A stretch of 64,000 nucleotides of DNA from Seongchinamella unica (GTDB lineage Bacteria > Pseudomonadota > Gammaproteobacteria > Pseudomonadales > Halieaceae). Each line of letters opens with the position of its first letter. Within the stretch, counting starts at the first letter, position 1. The notes beneath the pieces are model-generated. The model was given only the letters and a program-made list of their open reading frames with translations. It had not been told where the DNA came from and searched no databases. Positions 9,223 through 17,919 of the stretch are shown piece by piece. A program made the translations under genes and the position numbers. The DNA lies in contig NZ_SMSE01000002.1 of NCBI RefSeq assembly GCF_004354085.1, positions 186,001 to 250,000 of the forward strand, given 5' to 3'.

Positions 9223-10266
9223 ATGTCAGTACAACATCGGCTTGAACTGGTTGGGGCACCAGCCTCTCCCTACACCCAGAAGATGCTCGCGCTGCTGCGT
9301 TATCGCCATATCCCCTATGCGGTAAGTTGGGGGCAGCCAGGCGAATTCTGCGAAAGCCGCGGTATCGCCAAGCCCCGGCCCGTTCTGATGCCCACCTTCC
9401 TGCTGGAAGAGGCGGGGGGCGGTGTCGAGGCTGTGTGCGATTCAACGCCCATCATCCGCCGGCTGGAAGATATGTTCACCGGTCGCTCGGTGCTGCCTGC
9501 TGACCCGGCACTGGCTTTTGTAGACTATCTCATTGAGGATTTTGCCGACGAGTGGTGTACCCGGTACATGTTCCACTACCGTTGGCATCGGCAGCGCGAC
9601 GCCGAGAACGCGGGCACCCTGTTGCCACTGGGCATGGACGTTTCCCTGGCCTCAGAGACCCTGCAACAGGCCAGGCGCTTTATCACTGACCGCCAGGTTG
9701 GACGGCTGTACGTGGTCGGATCCAGCGACATCACCGCGCCGGTGATCGAAGCCAGCTACCGTCGCTTTCTACAGGCGATGGAAAGTCACCTGCAGAGTCA
9801 GCAGTTCATGCTCGGGGCGCGGCCCGGTGCGGGGGACTTCGGCCTGTTCGGCCAGCTCAGTCAACTGGTTGGCTTTGATCCCACCCCGAGGGAAATCGCC
9901 CGGGAAGTTGCGCCGCGAGTTGTGGCCTGGGTGGACCTGATGCAGGACCAGAGCGGTCACCAGCCGGATGACAGTCAGTGGCTCCCGCTGCAGGAGCAAC
10001 CGGCGTCGCTGCGCAGCCTGCTGGTCGAGATCGGCCGGGTATACGCCCCCGCCCAGTTGCTCAATGCCCGCGCCGTTGAGGCAGGTGAAAAGACCTGGGC
10101 GGGCGAAATCGATGGCGCCCTGTGGACACAGCAGACCTTTCCTTACCAGGCCAAGTGCCTGAAATGGACCAATGAACGCTACCGGGCACTGGGTGCGGGT
10201 GACCGCAGTCGGGTAGATTCCCTGTTGGCGGGAACCGGGGTAGAGAGCATGCTGGTACAATCCTGA
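9223..10266 (+). CDS. glutathione S-transferase family protein, long form (first of pair)
   Basis: 347 residues, much longer than the usual 200-230 for GSTs. The N-terminal thioredoxin-like fold is clear (LVGAPASPYTQKMLALLRYRHIPY) and a helical GST C domain follows with LIEDFADEWCTRYMFHYRWH. The extra C-terminal 100 residues are shared with the gene at 11261, so these are paralogues. GGAGGA lies before ATG 9223; an upstream in-frame TTG at 9199 is not needed. No catalytic Cys of the CPYC type is seen; S-P-Y-T occupies that place. It is co-directional with the patatin gene and the nitronate monooxygenase gene 28 bases downstream. The substrate is unknown. Confidence 0.8.
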   Translation: MSVQHRLELVGAPASPYTQKMLALLRYRHIPYAVSWGQPGEFCESRGIAKPRPVLMPTFLLEEAGGGVEAVCDSTPIIRRLEDMFTGRSVLPADPALAFVDYLIEDFADEWCTRYMFHYRWHRQRDAENAGTLLPLGMDVSLASETLQQARRFITDRQVGRLYVVGSSDITAPVIEASYRRFLQAMESHLQSQQFMLGARPGAGDFGLFGQLSQLVGFDPTPREIAREVAPRVVAWVDLMQDQSGHQPDDSQWLPLQEQPASLRSLLVEIGRVYAPAQLLNARAVEAGEKTWAGEIDGALWTQQTFPYQAKCLKWTNERYRALGAGDRSRVDSLLAGTGVESMLVQS

Positions 10267-10294
10267 GCCTTTACCCGCACCGAGGAATCACTGC

Positions 10295-11251
10295 ATGACC
10301 GCACGGCCCGTTTGCAATCGTATTACCGAGATGACCGGCACCGACTACCCGATTATCCAGGCCCCGATGGGCTGGATTGCCCGGGCGCAACTGGCGTCGG
10401 CGGTCAGTAACGGCGGTGGCCTGGGTATTATCGAGACCTCCTCCGGCGAGCTCGACAATATCAAGGCGGAAGTCGCCAGAATGCGGGAACTCACTGACAA
10501 GCCCTTTGGCATGAATGTGGCGCTGTCTTACGTCAAGGGCAGTAACATCATTGATTTTGTTATTGAGCAGGGCATCAAGTTTGTCACCACATCCTCGGGC
10601 AGTCCCGGGGTGTGTACCGAGGCCTTCCAGGCGGCGGGCATCAAGGTGTTTCATGTGGTGCCCACGCTGGATATGGCCCTCAAGGCCATCGACTGCGGTG
10701 TCGACGGCCTGATTGTCGAAGGCGGGGAGGGCGGTGGTTTCAAGAACCCGAGCCCGGTCTCGACCATGGTGTTGTTGCCGTTGGTCCGCTCGCGGACAGA
10801 GCTACCGATCATTGCCGCTGGCGGTATTTGTGATGGCCCTTCCATGGCGGGAGCTTTCGCCATGGGCGCCGAAGGCGTGCAAATGGGCACCCGTATGCTG
10901 TCCAGCGCGGAGTCGCCCGTGCACGACAACTGGAAACAGGCCATGCTTGTCGCACGCGAAACCGATACGGTCTTTCTCAACCAGGCCTCGCGGCCCGCGT
11001 TAAGGGCTTTGCGTACCCGGTTGACGGAAGAACTTCAGCCCAAGGGCGCGTTCAATGCGATGGGGTATTTTACCCGTGTGAAAGACCTTTACTTCGGTGG
11101 CGATATGGAGGCATCCATCCCCTTGTCTGGTCAGGTGGTGGGCAGGATTGACAGAATCACCCCGGTGGCGGAGGTCCTCCAGGACACGATGGCCGGGTTC
11201 TATCAGGTCGTGGGCGAACTTGCCGGGCAGTACGCCCCCGGCCAGGCCTGA
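10295..11251 (+). CDS. nitronate monooxygenase family flavoprotein
   Basis: 318 residues of the FMN-dependent 2-nitropropane dioxygenase/NMO TIM-barrel family. It shows YPIIQAPMGW near the N terminus, GGLGIIE, GVDGLIVEGGEGGGF and the phosphate-binding stretch LPIIAAGGICDG followed by GAEGVQMGTRML. Members oxidise alkyl nitronates, while others act as quinone or enoyl reductases, so the exact reaction is not certain. The second GGHxG-type motif is replaced by EGGEGGG, seen in many broad-family members. GAGGAA precedes ATG 10295. It lies between two GST-like paralogues, with 28- and 9-base gaps, in an apparent operon. Confidence 0.83.
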   Translation: MTARPVCNRITEMTGTDYPIIQAPMGWIARAQLASAVSNGGGLGIIETSSGELDNIKAEVARMRELTDKPFGMNVALSYVKGSNIIDFVIEQGIKFVTTSSGSPGVCTEAFQAAGIKVFHVVPTLDMALKAIDCGVDGLIVEGGEGGGFKNPSPVSTMVLLPLVRSRTELPIIAAGGICDGPSMAGAFAMGAEGVQMGTRMLSSAESPVHDNWKQAMLVARETDTVFLNQASRPALRALRTRLTEELQPKGAFNAMGYFTRVKDLYFGGDMEASIPLSGQVVGRIDRITPVAEVLQDTMAGFYQVVGELAGQYAPGQA

Positions 11252-11260
11252 GGCGTTCAT

Positions 11261-12373
11261 TTGTCGCCTGACACTGAATCAATACAGCCGCTGATACTGC
11301 ACGGCTCAAACATTTCCTATTTCACCGGCAAGCTGGAGAACTATTTTCGTCTGCGCGGAATCCCATACCAGCTGTGCAGCATGCAGTTTCCGGCCGATAA
11401 AAAGCGCATGGAGCAGGAAGTCGGCTTGATGCAAATGCCGGTTCTGGAGCTGGGTGACGGGCGCTGGATGACCGACAGCACCAGTATTATCCAGTGGTTC
11501 GAAGCCGAGTATCCCGGGAACGGACTGGTCCCGGAGAATCCACTGCTGGCCTATTTCTGCCTGCTGATAGAAGACTGGGCCGACGAGTGGTGGTGGCGAC
11601 CCGCCATGCACTACCGCTGGCATTATGCCGAAGGCGCCATGTTGCAGTCCCGTCACCTGGTAGATGAAACCCTCGCCGGGGTACCGCTGCCCGGCGGGTT
11701 AAAACGCTGGTTCATGCGCCATCGCCAGCGCTCGGGCTACACGACCGGCGACGGCATCACGCCGCAGGGTGTCGCCGGGGTGGAAGCCCTGTTCCTGCAA
11801 CTGCTGGCTCAACTGCAGGCAATTTTCAGCCGCCGGCCGTTTCTGTTGGGGGACCGACCCAGCCTGGCAGATGTGGGACTGTCAGGTCCGTTTTTTCGGC
11901 ATTTTGCCCTGGACCCGGTGCCCCTGGAAATCATTCGGGTACGGGCTCCGGCCGTGCTCGAGTGGGTTGCCCGCCTGTGGAACACGCGGCTTGCAGAATG
12001 TGACGGGGCCTGGCCCCAAAGCCTGCCAGACGACATCGAGCCTCTGCTGGCAGACATTGGAGCGAGCTACCTGCCTTACCTCAATGCCAATGCCCGGGCT
12101 GTGGCAGCCGGTCATCGGCGCTTTGATTCCGAAGTCGGCGGGGTCAGCTATAAACGGGCCCGCTGTTCTCGCTACCGGGTCTGGTGTCTGAAGCAATTGC
12201 GCTCACACTACAATGCGTTGGGTGAACACGACCGGCGCGCCGGTCGAGAGGTACTCGAACGAACAGGCTGCTGGGAGCCACTATGGCGGGAACGGGACTT
12301 GCCCCTGTTGCCGGGGCAGGAACAGGGCCTGCCGTTCCGCGCGTCCACTAAAATGCTGGCGGTGAATGAGTGA
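11261..12373 (+). CDS. glutathione S-transferase family protein, long form (second of pair)
   Basis: 370 residues starting at TTG 11261, with GAGGCG just upstream and no usable ATG before residue 40. The thioredoxin-like half contains ILHGSNISYFTGKLENYFRL, and MPVLELGDGRWMTDSTSI matches the GST cis-Pro and Glu/Asp-Ser glutathione-binding region. The helical half has LIEDWADEWWWRPAMHYRWH, nearly the same block as in the gene at 9223, so the two are diverged paralogues that share an unusual C-terminal extension. It lies 9 bases after the nitronate monooxygenase gene and 24 before the DUF2855 gene. Glutathione use is inferred; fold-related non-GSH roles are possible. Confidence 0.78.
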   Translation: MSPDTESIQPLILHGSNISYFTGKLENYFRLRGIPYQLCSMQFPADKKRMEQEVGLMQMPVLELGDGRWMTDSTSIIQWFEAEYPGNGLVPENPLLAYFCLLIEDWADEWWWRPAMHYRWHYAEGAMLQSRHLVDETLAGVPLPGGLKRWFMRHRQRSGYTTGDGITPQGVAGVEALFLQLLAQLQAIFSRRPFLLGDRPSLADVGLSGPFFRHFALDPVPLEIIRVRAPAVLEWVARLWNTRLAECDGAWPQSLPDDIEPLLADIGASYLPYLNANARAVAAGHRRFDSEVGGVSYKRARCSRYRVWCLKQLRSHYNALGEHDRRAGREVLERTGCWEPLWRERDLPLLPGQEQGLPFRASTKMLAVNE

Positions 12374-12397
12374 CATGGCTGGCCGGGAGAAACGAGT

Positions 12398-13498
12398 ATG
12401 ACTGCAGTAACCGCAACCACCCTTGAAGTTCGCAAAGCCGACTGGTCCGATACCCGCCTGGTCAGCGAGGAACTGCCGGGGGCACTGGCGGAGAACGAAG
12501 TGTTGCTCGCCGTAGACCGGCTGGCGTTGACCGCCAACAATATATCCTACGCCGCGGCGGGGGACAGTCTTGGTTACTGGCGTTTTTTCCCGACCGATGA
12601 GTCCTGGGGTCGGATACCGGCGATGGGCTGGGCAGACGTTGTTGCCTCCAGCCATCCGCAGATTTCCGAGGGTGAACGGGTCTGGGGTTTCCTGCCAATG
12701 GGAACCCACCTCAGGATCCTCGCCGGCAAAGTCACCCCGCAGGGCTTTGCCGATGTCTCGCCTCACCGGGAGGGACTTGCCCCAGTGTATGCCAATTTCG
12801 ATCGCGCCTCGGCCTACCCCCTCTATGAACAGGCGCGGGAAGACCAGGACTCGTTGTTGCGTGGCCTGTTCATGACCTCCTGGCTGGTGGAGGACTTTCT
12901 TGAGGTGAACGGCTTTTTTGCTTCCCGCAGCTGCCTGATTACCAGCGCATCCAGTAAAACCAGCATAGCCCTGGGGTACTGTGTAAAGCAGCGCGGTGAA
13001 CTGGAAAGCGTGGCGGTGACTTCGGCTGGCAACGCCGCTTTCTGTCACAGCCTCGATTGTTACGACCGGGTGGTCAGTTATGACCAGTTGAACGTGCTGG
13101 ATAGTACCCGGCCGGTGGTGATGGTGGACATGGCGGGCAGCGCCGGGATCCTCTCCGACCTGCACCATCACTACCGAGACAATATGCAGTACTCCTGCCG
13201 CATCGGGGCTACCCATCTGGAGGGTTTTGGCCCGATAGACGACCTGCCCGGCGCCAAACCGACGTTCTTTTTTGCCCCCGAACACCTGCAGACCCGCAGC
13301 AGGCAGTTGGGGGCAGCTGAGTTCATGATGCGCCTGGGGAGTGCTTATGCGGGATTCCGCCAGTTTTGTGACGGCTGGCTCAGGATCGAACAAAGCCGCG
13401 GTGCCGATGCGGTGCAGGCGGCCTACCGAAAAGTGCTTGCGGGCAGGGCAGACCCGGCCAGCGGCCAGATCATTACGCTCAGCCAGGAGGAAAAATAA
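12398..13498 (+). CDS. DUF2855 family protein (MDR-like)
   Basis: 366 residues. The N-terminal half looks like the GroES-like part of medium-chain dehydrogenases (ENEVLLAVDRLALTANNISY ... GWADVV ... GERVWGFLPMGTHL). A central SASSKTSIALGY resembles a degenerate dinucleotide loop. Proteins of this shape are annotated DUF2855 and have no established reaction. ATG 12398 has GGGAGAAA upstream. The gene ends 3 bases before the stop of the converging carboxyltransferase gene. Its position after the GST and nitronate monooxygenase genes suggests it belongs to the same pathway. Confidence 0.8.
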   Translation: MTAVTATTLEVRKADWSDTRLVSEELPGALAENEVLLAVDRLALTANNISYAAAGDSLGYWRFFPTDESWGRIPAMGWADVVASSHPQISEGERVWGFLPMGTHLRILAGKVTPQGFADVSPHREGLAPVYANFDRASAYPLYEQAREDQDSLLRGLFMTSWLVEDFLEVNGFFASRSCLITSASSKTSIALGYCVKQRGELESVAVTSAGNAAFCHSLDCYDRVVSYDQLNVLDSTRPVVMVDMAGSAGILSDLHHHYRDNMQYSCRIGATHLEGFGPIDDLPGAKPTFFFAPEHLQTRSRQLGAAEFMMRLGSAYAGFRQFCDGWLRIEQSRGADAVQAAYRKVLAGRADPASGQIITLSQEEK

Positions 13499-13501
13499 GC
13501 G

Positions 13502-15046
13502 TCACGCCAGTGCGCGAAGCACCACCTTGCGGGTTTCCGCGGGGTCAATAACGGCATCAATTTCCGTGGCCGCCGCCGATTCGGTGGCCTTGCCGCGCTG
13601 GTACATTTCATCCAGCAGCTGGTTGAACAGGGCCTCCCGCTCGCTGGGATCCGCCGCTGCCTCCAGTTCCTTCTTGAAGCCCAGTCTAACGGCGCCCTCA
13701 AGCCCCATCGGGCCAGTCTCGCCGGTGGGCCAGGCTGCGGTGAACACCGGTACCTTGAGACTGCCTCCCGCCATGGCCATGGCGCCAAGGCCATAGGCCT
13801 TGCGCAGGATGACAGTCACCACCGGCACCGCCAATGCTGCGCCTGCCTTGAACAGTCCGGCCATGTGCAGGGCGGCACCCTGTTTTTCGCTATCGGGCCC
13901 GACCATGAATCCGGGAGTGTCGCAAAGCGAAAGCAGCGGCAGCCCCAGTTTGTCACAGAGCCCGATAAAGCGGCTGGTTTTGGCGGATGCATCGCAATCC
14001 ACGGCGCCACCCAGCACCCGGCAGTCGTTGGCCAGCAGGCCCATGGGCTTGCCCTGAATACGGATGAAACCGGTAATCACGGCGCCGCCGAAGGCACGGG
14101 TCATTTCGATAAAGCTGTCCTTGTCGGCAATGGTATGGATGATGCGTCGCACGTCGTAGGCGTAGCGGCGATCGGCGGGCATCACGGTGCGCAGTGTTTC
14201 CTGGTCGGCACATTCCCAATCCGCGATTTCGCCCTGGGTGTAGCCGAGCAACTGTTTCGCCAGTGCCGTGGCCTGGGCTTCGTCATCCGCCACCAGATCA
14301 ATGACCGCGTTTCCGCTCTGCACCTCTGCCGGGCCGATCTCCTTGGGGGAAAACTGGCCCAGGCCGCCTCCCTCTATCATCGCCGGACCGGCCATTCCGA
14401 TCCAGGAGTTGCGGGTGGCGATGCGGATGTCGGCGCAACCGAACAGGGCGGCATTGCCGGCGAAACAGTAGCCGTTATTCACTGCGATGGTGGGCAGGGT
14501 GTTGCACAGGTTTGCCCACTGCACAAAGGAACTCACATCCAGGGTACCGCCACTGATTTGTATATCGGTATCGCCGGGTCGACCGCCGCCACCCTCGGTA
14601 TACATAACCACCGGTAAACGGCGCTCCATTGCCACGTGGATAATACGGTCGAGCTTAAGGTGGTGGAAGAAACCCTGGGTGCCCGCAAGCACCGTATAGT
14701 CGTTGACGATCACCGCAGCGGCCGCCCGGGAGTCGCCAAACTGCCCTGCGTTGATGGTGGCCAGGCCAGTGATTACGCCGTCGGCGGGGGTATTGCTGCG
14801 CAGGTCTTCAAGGCTGCGCCGGGCCCGTTGAGCGGCGACTGCCAGCTGTCCGTACTCGATAAAAGAGCCCTCATCGACGAGGTCCGCAAGGTTTTCTCTC
14901 GCCGTGCGGTAGCCACTGGCATGGCGCTTGCTGACCGCCTCCTGACGCGCGGCGTCAAGGGTCATTGCCTGTTGCGCCTGTACGTCTTCCAGCTTGCTGA
15001 GATTGCCCTTGCCGGGATTAAAGGGGTGGTCGCTATTGTTGGTCAT
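13502..15046 (-). CDS. acyl-CoA carboxylase carboxyltransferase subunit (PccB/MccB-like)
   Basis: 514 residues with both crotonase-like halves of biotin-dependent acyl-CoA carboxyltransferases. The N half carries YTEGGGGRPGDTD and GYCFAGNAALFGCAD; the C half carries GGAVITGFIRIQGKPMGLLANDCRVLGGAVDCDASAK and LCDTPGFMVGPDSEKQGA. These subunits move CO2 from carboxybiotin to an acyl-CoA (propionyl-, methylcrotonyl-, geranyl- or similar). No biotin carboxylase or BCCP gene is adjacent, so the partner must be elsewhere or the enzyme works as an acyl-CoA decarboxylase-like protein. It lies 7 bases downstream of the PhyH gene on the same strand and is probably cotranscribed. Confidence 0.85.
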   Translation of the reverse strand: MTNNSDHPFNPGKGNLSKLEDVQAQQAMTLDAARQEAVSKRHASGYRTARENLADLVDEGSFIEYGQLAVAAQRARRSLEDLRSNTPADGVITGLATINAGQFGDSRAAAAVIVNDYTVLAGTQGFFHHLKLDRIIHVAMERRLPVVMYTEGGGGRPGDTDIQISGGTLDVSSFVQWANLCNTLPTIAVNNGYCFAGNAALFGCADIRIATRNSWIGMAGPAMIEGGGLGQFSPKEIGPAEVQSGNAVIDLVADDEAQATALAKQLLGYTQGEIADWECADQETLRTVMPADRRYAYDVRRIIHTIADKDSFIEMTRAFGGAVITGFIRIQGKPMGLLANDCRVLGGAVDCDASAKTSRFIGLCDKLGLPLLSLCDTPGFMVGPDSEKQGAALHMAGLFKAGAALAVPVVTVILRKAYGLGAMAMAGGSLKVPVFTAAWPTGETGPMGLEGAVRLGFKKELEAAADPSEREALFNQLLDEMYQRGKATESAAATEIDAVIDPAETRKVVLRALA

Positions 15047-15053
15047 GGACAGC

Positions 15054-15932
15054 CTAGAAACAGTTGGGATAGGAACGCCAGTAATACTGGCCTTCGGTGC
15101 TCTTCCAATTACGGTAAATGGATTCCCAGTTCAGTGAGGGAATACGCCAGCCGTGATGTGGCTCGAGGTTGGTGGAAAATACCGGCGCACCGTAGTCGCA
15201 AAAGCGGGTATCCACACTCAGCCTGACCTTGTTGCTGGCGGTATTGGGCTCCGCCCGGTGCACCGTAGCGGAGTTGAAAATGAGCATGTCGCCCTGTTCA
15301 AAATCGGAGACGTGCCAGTGGGTCTCATGTTCGTGGATTCGGCATTGCACGCCGCCGACCCCCTGGGCCTCGAACACCTCGCGAACACCGCCATGGTGAG
15401 AGCCCGGCAGCACGGTAACCCGTCCCATGCTGGCATCCACATCGTGCAGCGCGACCCAGACCCCCGCCATGGTCGGGCCGGCATGATGAGAATAGGCATC
15501 CTGGTGGGGCGGCGTTTCGTAGCCAAGCATTCTCGGTGTGGCGACCCGCGCCATCTTGATCGGGTATACCCAGGGTTCGCAGCCCAGGATTCTGGCCATG
15601 ATTTGCAGCATCCAATCCTGGTGAAAAAACCGGTGAAAGGATTCCAGTTGCTGGATCCGGGGGTAGACCTTGTCCCAGATTTCGTCGGTCTCGTAGAACG
15701 GCTCACCGCACAATACCGGTTTGCCCTGGCTTTCGTCGAGAGCCACGTGGGGGAAAAGTGCCGCCAGCAGGTCATCCAGCAGGGTGTTGCAGTGCACCGG
15801 CGAAACCGCTCGCTTGAGCAGGAGGTATCCGTCTTCGGCGTAGCGCTGGCGCAACAGGTCATCACTCTCGTCGAGGTGAGAGCAGTGGAACTCGGAACTG
15901 GTATTCAAAATCTCTGTCTGTATCGGGGGCAC
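15054..15932 (-). CDS. phytanoyl-CoA dioxygenase (PhyH) family protein
   Basis: 292 residues of the PhyH Fe(II)/2-oxoglutarate dioxygenase family. The metal HxD is in PPHQDAYSHHAGP, the distal His in NSATVHRAEPN, and a candidate 2-oxoglutarate Arg follows in RLSVDTRF. The early motif YAEDGYLLLKRAVSP is typical of the family. The start is GTG 15932, with no in-frame ATG nearby and only a weak ribosome site. It shares a transcript with the acyl-CoA carboxyltransferase gene, so an acyl-CoA substrate (alpha-hydroxylation of a branched chain) is plausible but not shown. Confidence 0.85.
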   Translation of the reverse strand: MPPIQTEILNTSSEFHCSHLDESDDLLRQRYAEDGYLLLKRAVSPVHCNTLLDDLLAALFPHVALDESQGKPVLCGEPFYETDEIWDKVYPRIQQLESFHRFFHQDWMLQIMARILGCEPWVYPIKMARVATPRMLGYETPPHQDAYSHHAGPTMAGVWVALHDVDASMGRVTVLPGSHHGGVREVFEAQGVGGVQCRIHEHETHWHVSDFEQGDMLIFNSATVHRAEPNTASNKVRLSVDTRFCDYGAPVFSTNLEPHHGWRIPSLNWESIYRNWKSTEGQYYWRSYPNCF

Positions 15933-16012
15933 AAATGCACCGGTGTCAGGTGCAGTCGATTATAACCCCATGGCCAGGGATCGCCGACAATAAATGTTAT
16001 CAGGGGCTGGAG

Positions 16013-16150
16013 TCAGATCAGCAGGCCGCTCAGCGCAATCACCGAGACAGCCGCCAGGACGAGGGCGGCCAGTTCCAGGGTGGTGGCGCGGCGCTTCGGT
16101 TTGTCGCAGTTGGCGGCGAGCATAAAATAGTCTCGGTTGTTTCTGTTCAT
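16013..16150 (-). CDS. small single-span membrane protein, 45 residues
   Basis: A short frame reads MNRNNRDYFMLAANCDKPKR and then continues with one hydrophobic span (LELAALVLAAVSVIALSGLLI) to a TGA stop at 16013. The layout, a basic N terminus then a C-terminal helix, fits a tail-anchored small inner-membrane protein. It fills the gap between the PhyH gene and the divergent DUF4124 gene. No strong ribosome site is visible (GAGTG near -7). I do not recognise a family. Confidence 0.45.
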   Translation of the reverse strand: MNRNNRDYFMLAANCDKPKRRATTLELAALVLAAVSVIALSGLLI

Positions 16151-16335
16151 GGCACTCAGTTTAGGTGGCGCGTAACCGGAATCCAGCGATTGGGATGAAA
16201 ATTGTGAAACAGTTCCGCCTAATCTTCGAAAGTGTGAAGTGGGTCAGGTTTTTTCGCCCCGGCAAGCCTTGGGTGAACCGGGGTTTATTTGAGTGGTCTA
16301 TACTGTTAGCGGTAGAAACTGGGGTGGCGCCGGCA

Positions 16336-16830
16336 ATGAAAAAACTGATTCCTGCACTGTTTCTGGGCGTGGCCATGGCCCACGCACAAACGGTGTACCG
16401 CACCGTAGATGATTCGGGCGTCGTCAGTTTTTCCGATACTCCTCCCACCGGTGACGAAGACGTCGAGGCGTTGGCCATAGAGGTGGTTCCCCCCCAGGAC
16501 CCGGAAGCATACAGCCAGCGCCTTGAGGACATGCGCAAGACCACTGATCGCATGGCCGAGGACCGCAGGGCCCGGGAGAAGCACCGGGCGGAGTTACGTG
16601 AAATCGCCGCCCGTGAAGCCCCCCGGCAGTCGTATCAGCCGGACCTGGTCGACCACTACCGTAGCGTATGGAGCGGCACTGGCGGTTATTACTACCGGCC
16701 CGGCCGCCCGCCCTGGCGACCGGGACACGGCCCGCCGCCTGTCCACCGGCCACCCGGGCCTGTGAAACCCGCGCCGAGCCACCCGCTACAGGGTAATTCA
16801 CAGTTGATGCGGCCCATCCTGCCCCGGTAG
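16336..16830 (+). CDS. DUF4124 domain-containing periplasmic protein
   Basis: 164 residues from ATG 16336, with a Sec signal (MKKLIPALFLGVAMAHA) cut before QTVYR. The next 35 residues, TVYRTVDDSGVVSFSDTPP, are the DUF4124 signature, a small domain of unknown role common in gammaproteobacterial envelope proteins. After a charged helical stretch (SQRLEDMRKTTDRMAEDRR) the tail is rich in Pro, Gly, Arg and Tyr (YYYRPGRPPWRPGHGPPP) and probably disordered. It stands alone between the small membrane protein gene and rlmA. A longer open frame upstream lacks a signal and is rejected as a start. Confidence 0.75.
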   Translation: MKKLIPALFLGVAMAHAQTVYRTVDDSGVVSFSDTPPTGDEDVEALAIEVVPPQDPEAYSQRLEDMRKTTDRMAEDRRAREKHRAELREIAAREAPRQSYQPDLVDHYRSVWSGTGGYYYRPGRPPWRPGHGPPPVHRPPGPVKPAPSHPLQGNSQLMRPILPR

Positions 16831-16915
16831 TGCTTTACTCGCGCAGTGGGTGTTCCGGACAGTGGGATGTGGTCTGTGCGATACTGGCTGTTGTTGCAAA
16901 CTCGCCGAATCTGTC

Positions 16916-17725
16916 GTGAACTGGATCTGCCCCAACTGCCGCCAGCCTCTTGCTCCGCGTGATCGTTCTCTCGTGTGTCCCGCCAATCACTGTTTCGACC
17001 AGGCCAAAGAAGGCTATGTGAACCTGCTACCGGCTCATCGCAAACGGAGCAGGGACCCGGGCGATAATCGGGAAATGATTGACGCCAGGCGGCGAGTGCA
17101 TCAGTCGAAACTCTACCAGCCATTAGCAGACCGGATTTCACGGGAGCTGGGCAAACAGGTACGTGACGAAGCCAGTTTGCTCGACCTTGGCTGTGGTGAG
17201 GGTTACTACAGCGGCGAGTTGTTACGCCAGCTGGCAGGCGTTCGCCTGCACGGCGTGGATATATCCCGGCCCGCCATCAGGCTTGCGGCCAGGGCCTGTC
17301 CGGATGGCGAGTTCGCCGTCGCCAGCAGCTTCGATGTGCCCCTGGCGGATGCCAGCGTGGATGTTGCTTTGAGCGTCTTTGCACCCACCGCCGAGGCGGA
17401 ACTGAGGCGCCTGGTAGCCCCCCTTGGCTGCTTCCTCAGGGTCACTCCGGGGCCATTGCATCTCTGGGAACTGCGCCAGGCACTTTATGCCCGGCCGCGT
17501 CCACACCCGGCGCCCACCACCCGGCTCGCGGGCTTCGAGGATGCCGACCAGCAGTCGCTTCAGTTCGAGATGCAACTGCAGGGCCAGCAATTGCAGGATG
17601 TTATTACCATGACACCCTACGCTTACGGCGGACGGCGGGAGCACAAACAACAACTTGCCGGCTTGCAGTCCATGCGGCTGCAGGCAGACTTTGTGCTTAG
17701 CTTTCACCGGCGGCTGCCAGCCTGA
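16916..17725 (+). CDS. rlmA: 23S rRNA (guanine-N1)-methyltransferase RlmA
   Basis: 269 residues from GTG 16916, the usual RlmA length. It transfers a methyl group from SAM to N1 of G745 of 23S rRNA (E. coli numbering). The N-terminal zinc finger has CPNC and CPANHC, followed by FDQAKEGYVNLLPAH, DPGDNREMIDARR and the SAM-binding motif LLDLGCGEGYYSGEL. The later stretch SVFAPTAEAELRRLVAPLG and MTPYAYGG are also family features. Reading further upstream adds a Cys-rich extension that is not conserved in the family, so the GTG just before NWICPNC is preferred. It lies directly upstream of the TPP riboswitch but is not expected to be controlled by it. Confidence 0.9.
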   Translation: MNWICPNCRQPLAPRDRSLVCPANHCFDQAKEGYVNLLPAHRKRSRDPGDNREMIDARRRVHQSKLYQPLADRISRELGKQVRDEASLLDLGCGEGYYSGELLRQLAGVRLHGVDISRPAIRLAARACPDGEFAVASSFDVPLADASVDVALSVFAPTAEAELRRLVAPLGCFLRVTPGPLHLWELRQALYARPRPHPAPTTRLAGFEDADQQSLQFEMQLQGQQLQDVITMTPYAYGGRREHKQQLAGLQSMRLQADFVLSFHRRLPA

Positions 17726-17784
17726 ATTTCGGCCCTGAGTGCCATCCGTTGCCGCGGCGCCGGAGATAGTCTAGACTTCGTTGC

Positions 17785-17866
17785 TTCCTAAGGGGCGGCC
17801 AGTGCGCCTGAGATGTTGCCAGCAACAGACCCTTTGAACCTGATCCGGATAACACCGGCGTAGGAA
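17785..17866 (+). ncRNA. TPP riboswitch (THI element)
   Basis: The conserved TPP aptamer core is readable: CTGAGATG at 17808-17815, then ACCCTTTGAACCTGATCC at about 17828-17846 and GGATAACACCGGCGTAGGAA ending at 17866. The closing helix P1 is TTCCTA at 17785-17790 pairing with TAGGAA at 17861-17866. It binds thiamin pyrophosphate and turns expression off when thiamin is plentiful. It sits 82 bases before the TonB receptor start, so the receptor is assigned to thiamin or thiamin-precursor uptake. Confidence 0.93.
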
Positions 17867-17919
17867 TAGGTATCTGACCGGTGCCCAGACTCCGGCCTTT
17901 AGCTCTCCACCGCTATCCG

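Noticed and set aside
17726-17784. Rho-independent terminator between rlmA and the riboswitch
   Set aside because: No stem followed by a T-run could be found; the region is only a short GC-rich spacer.
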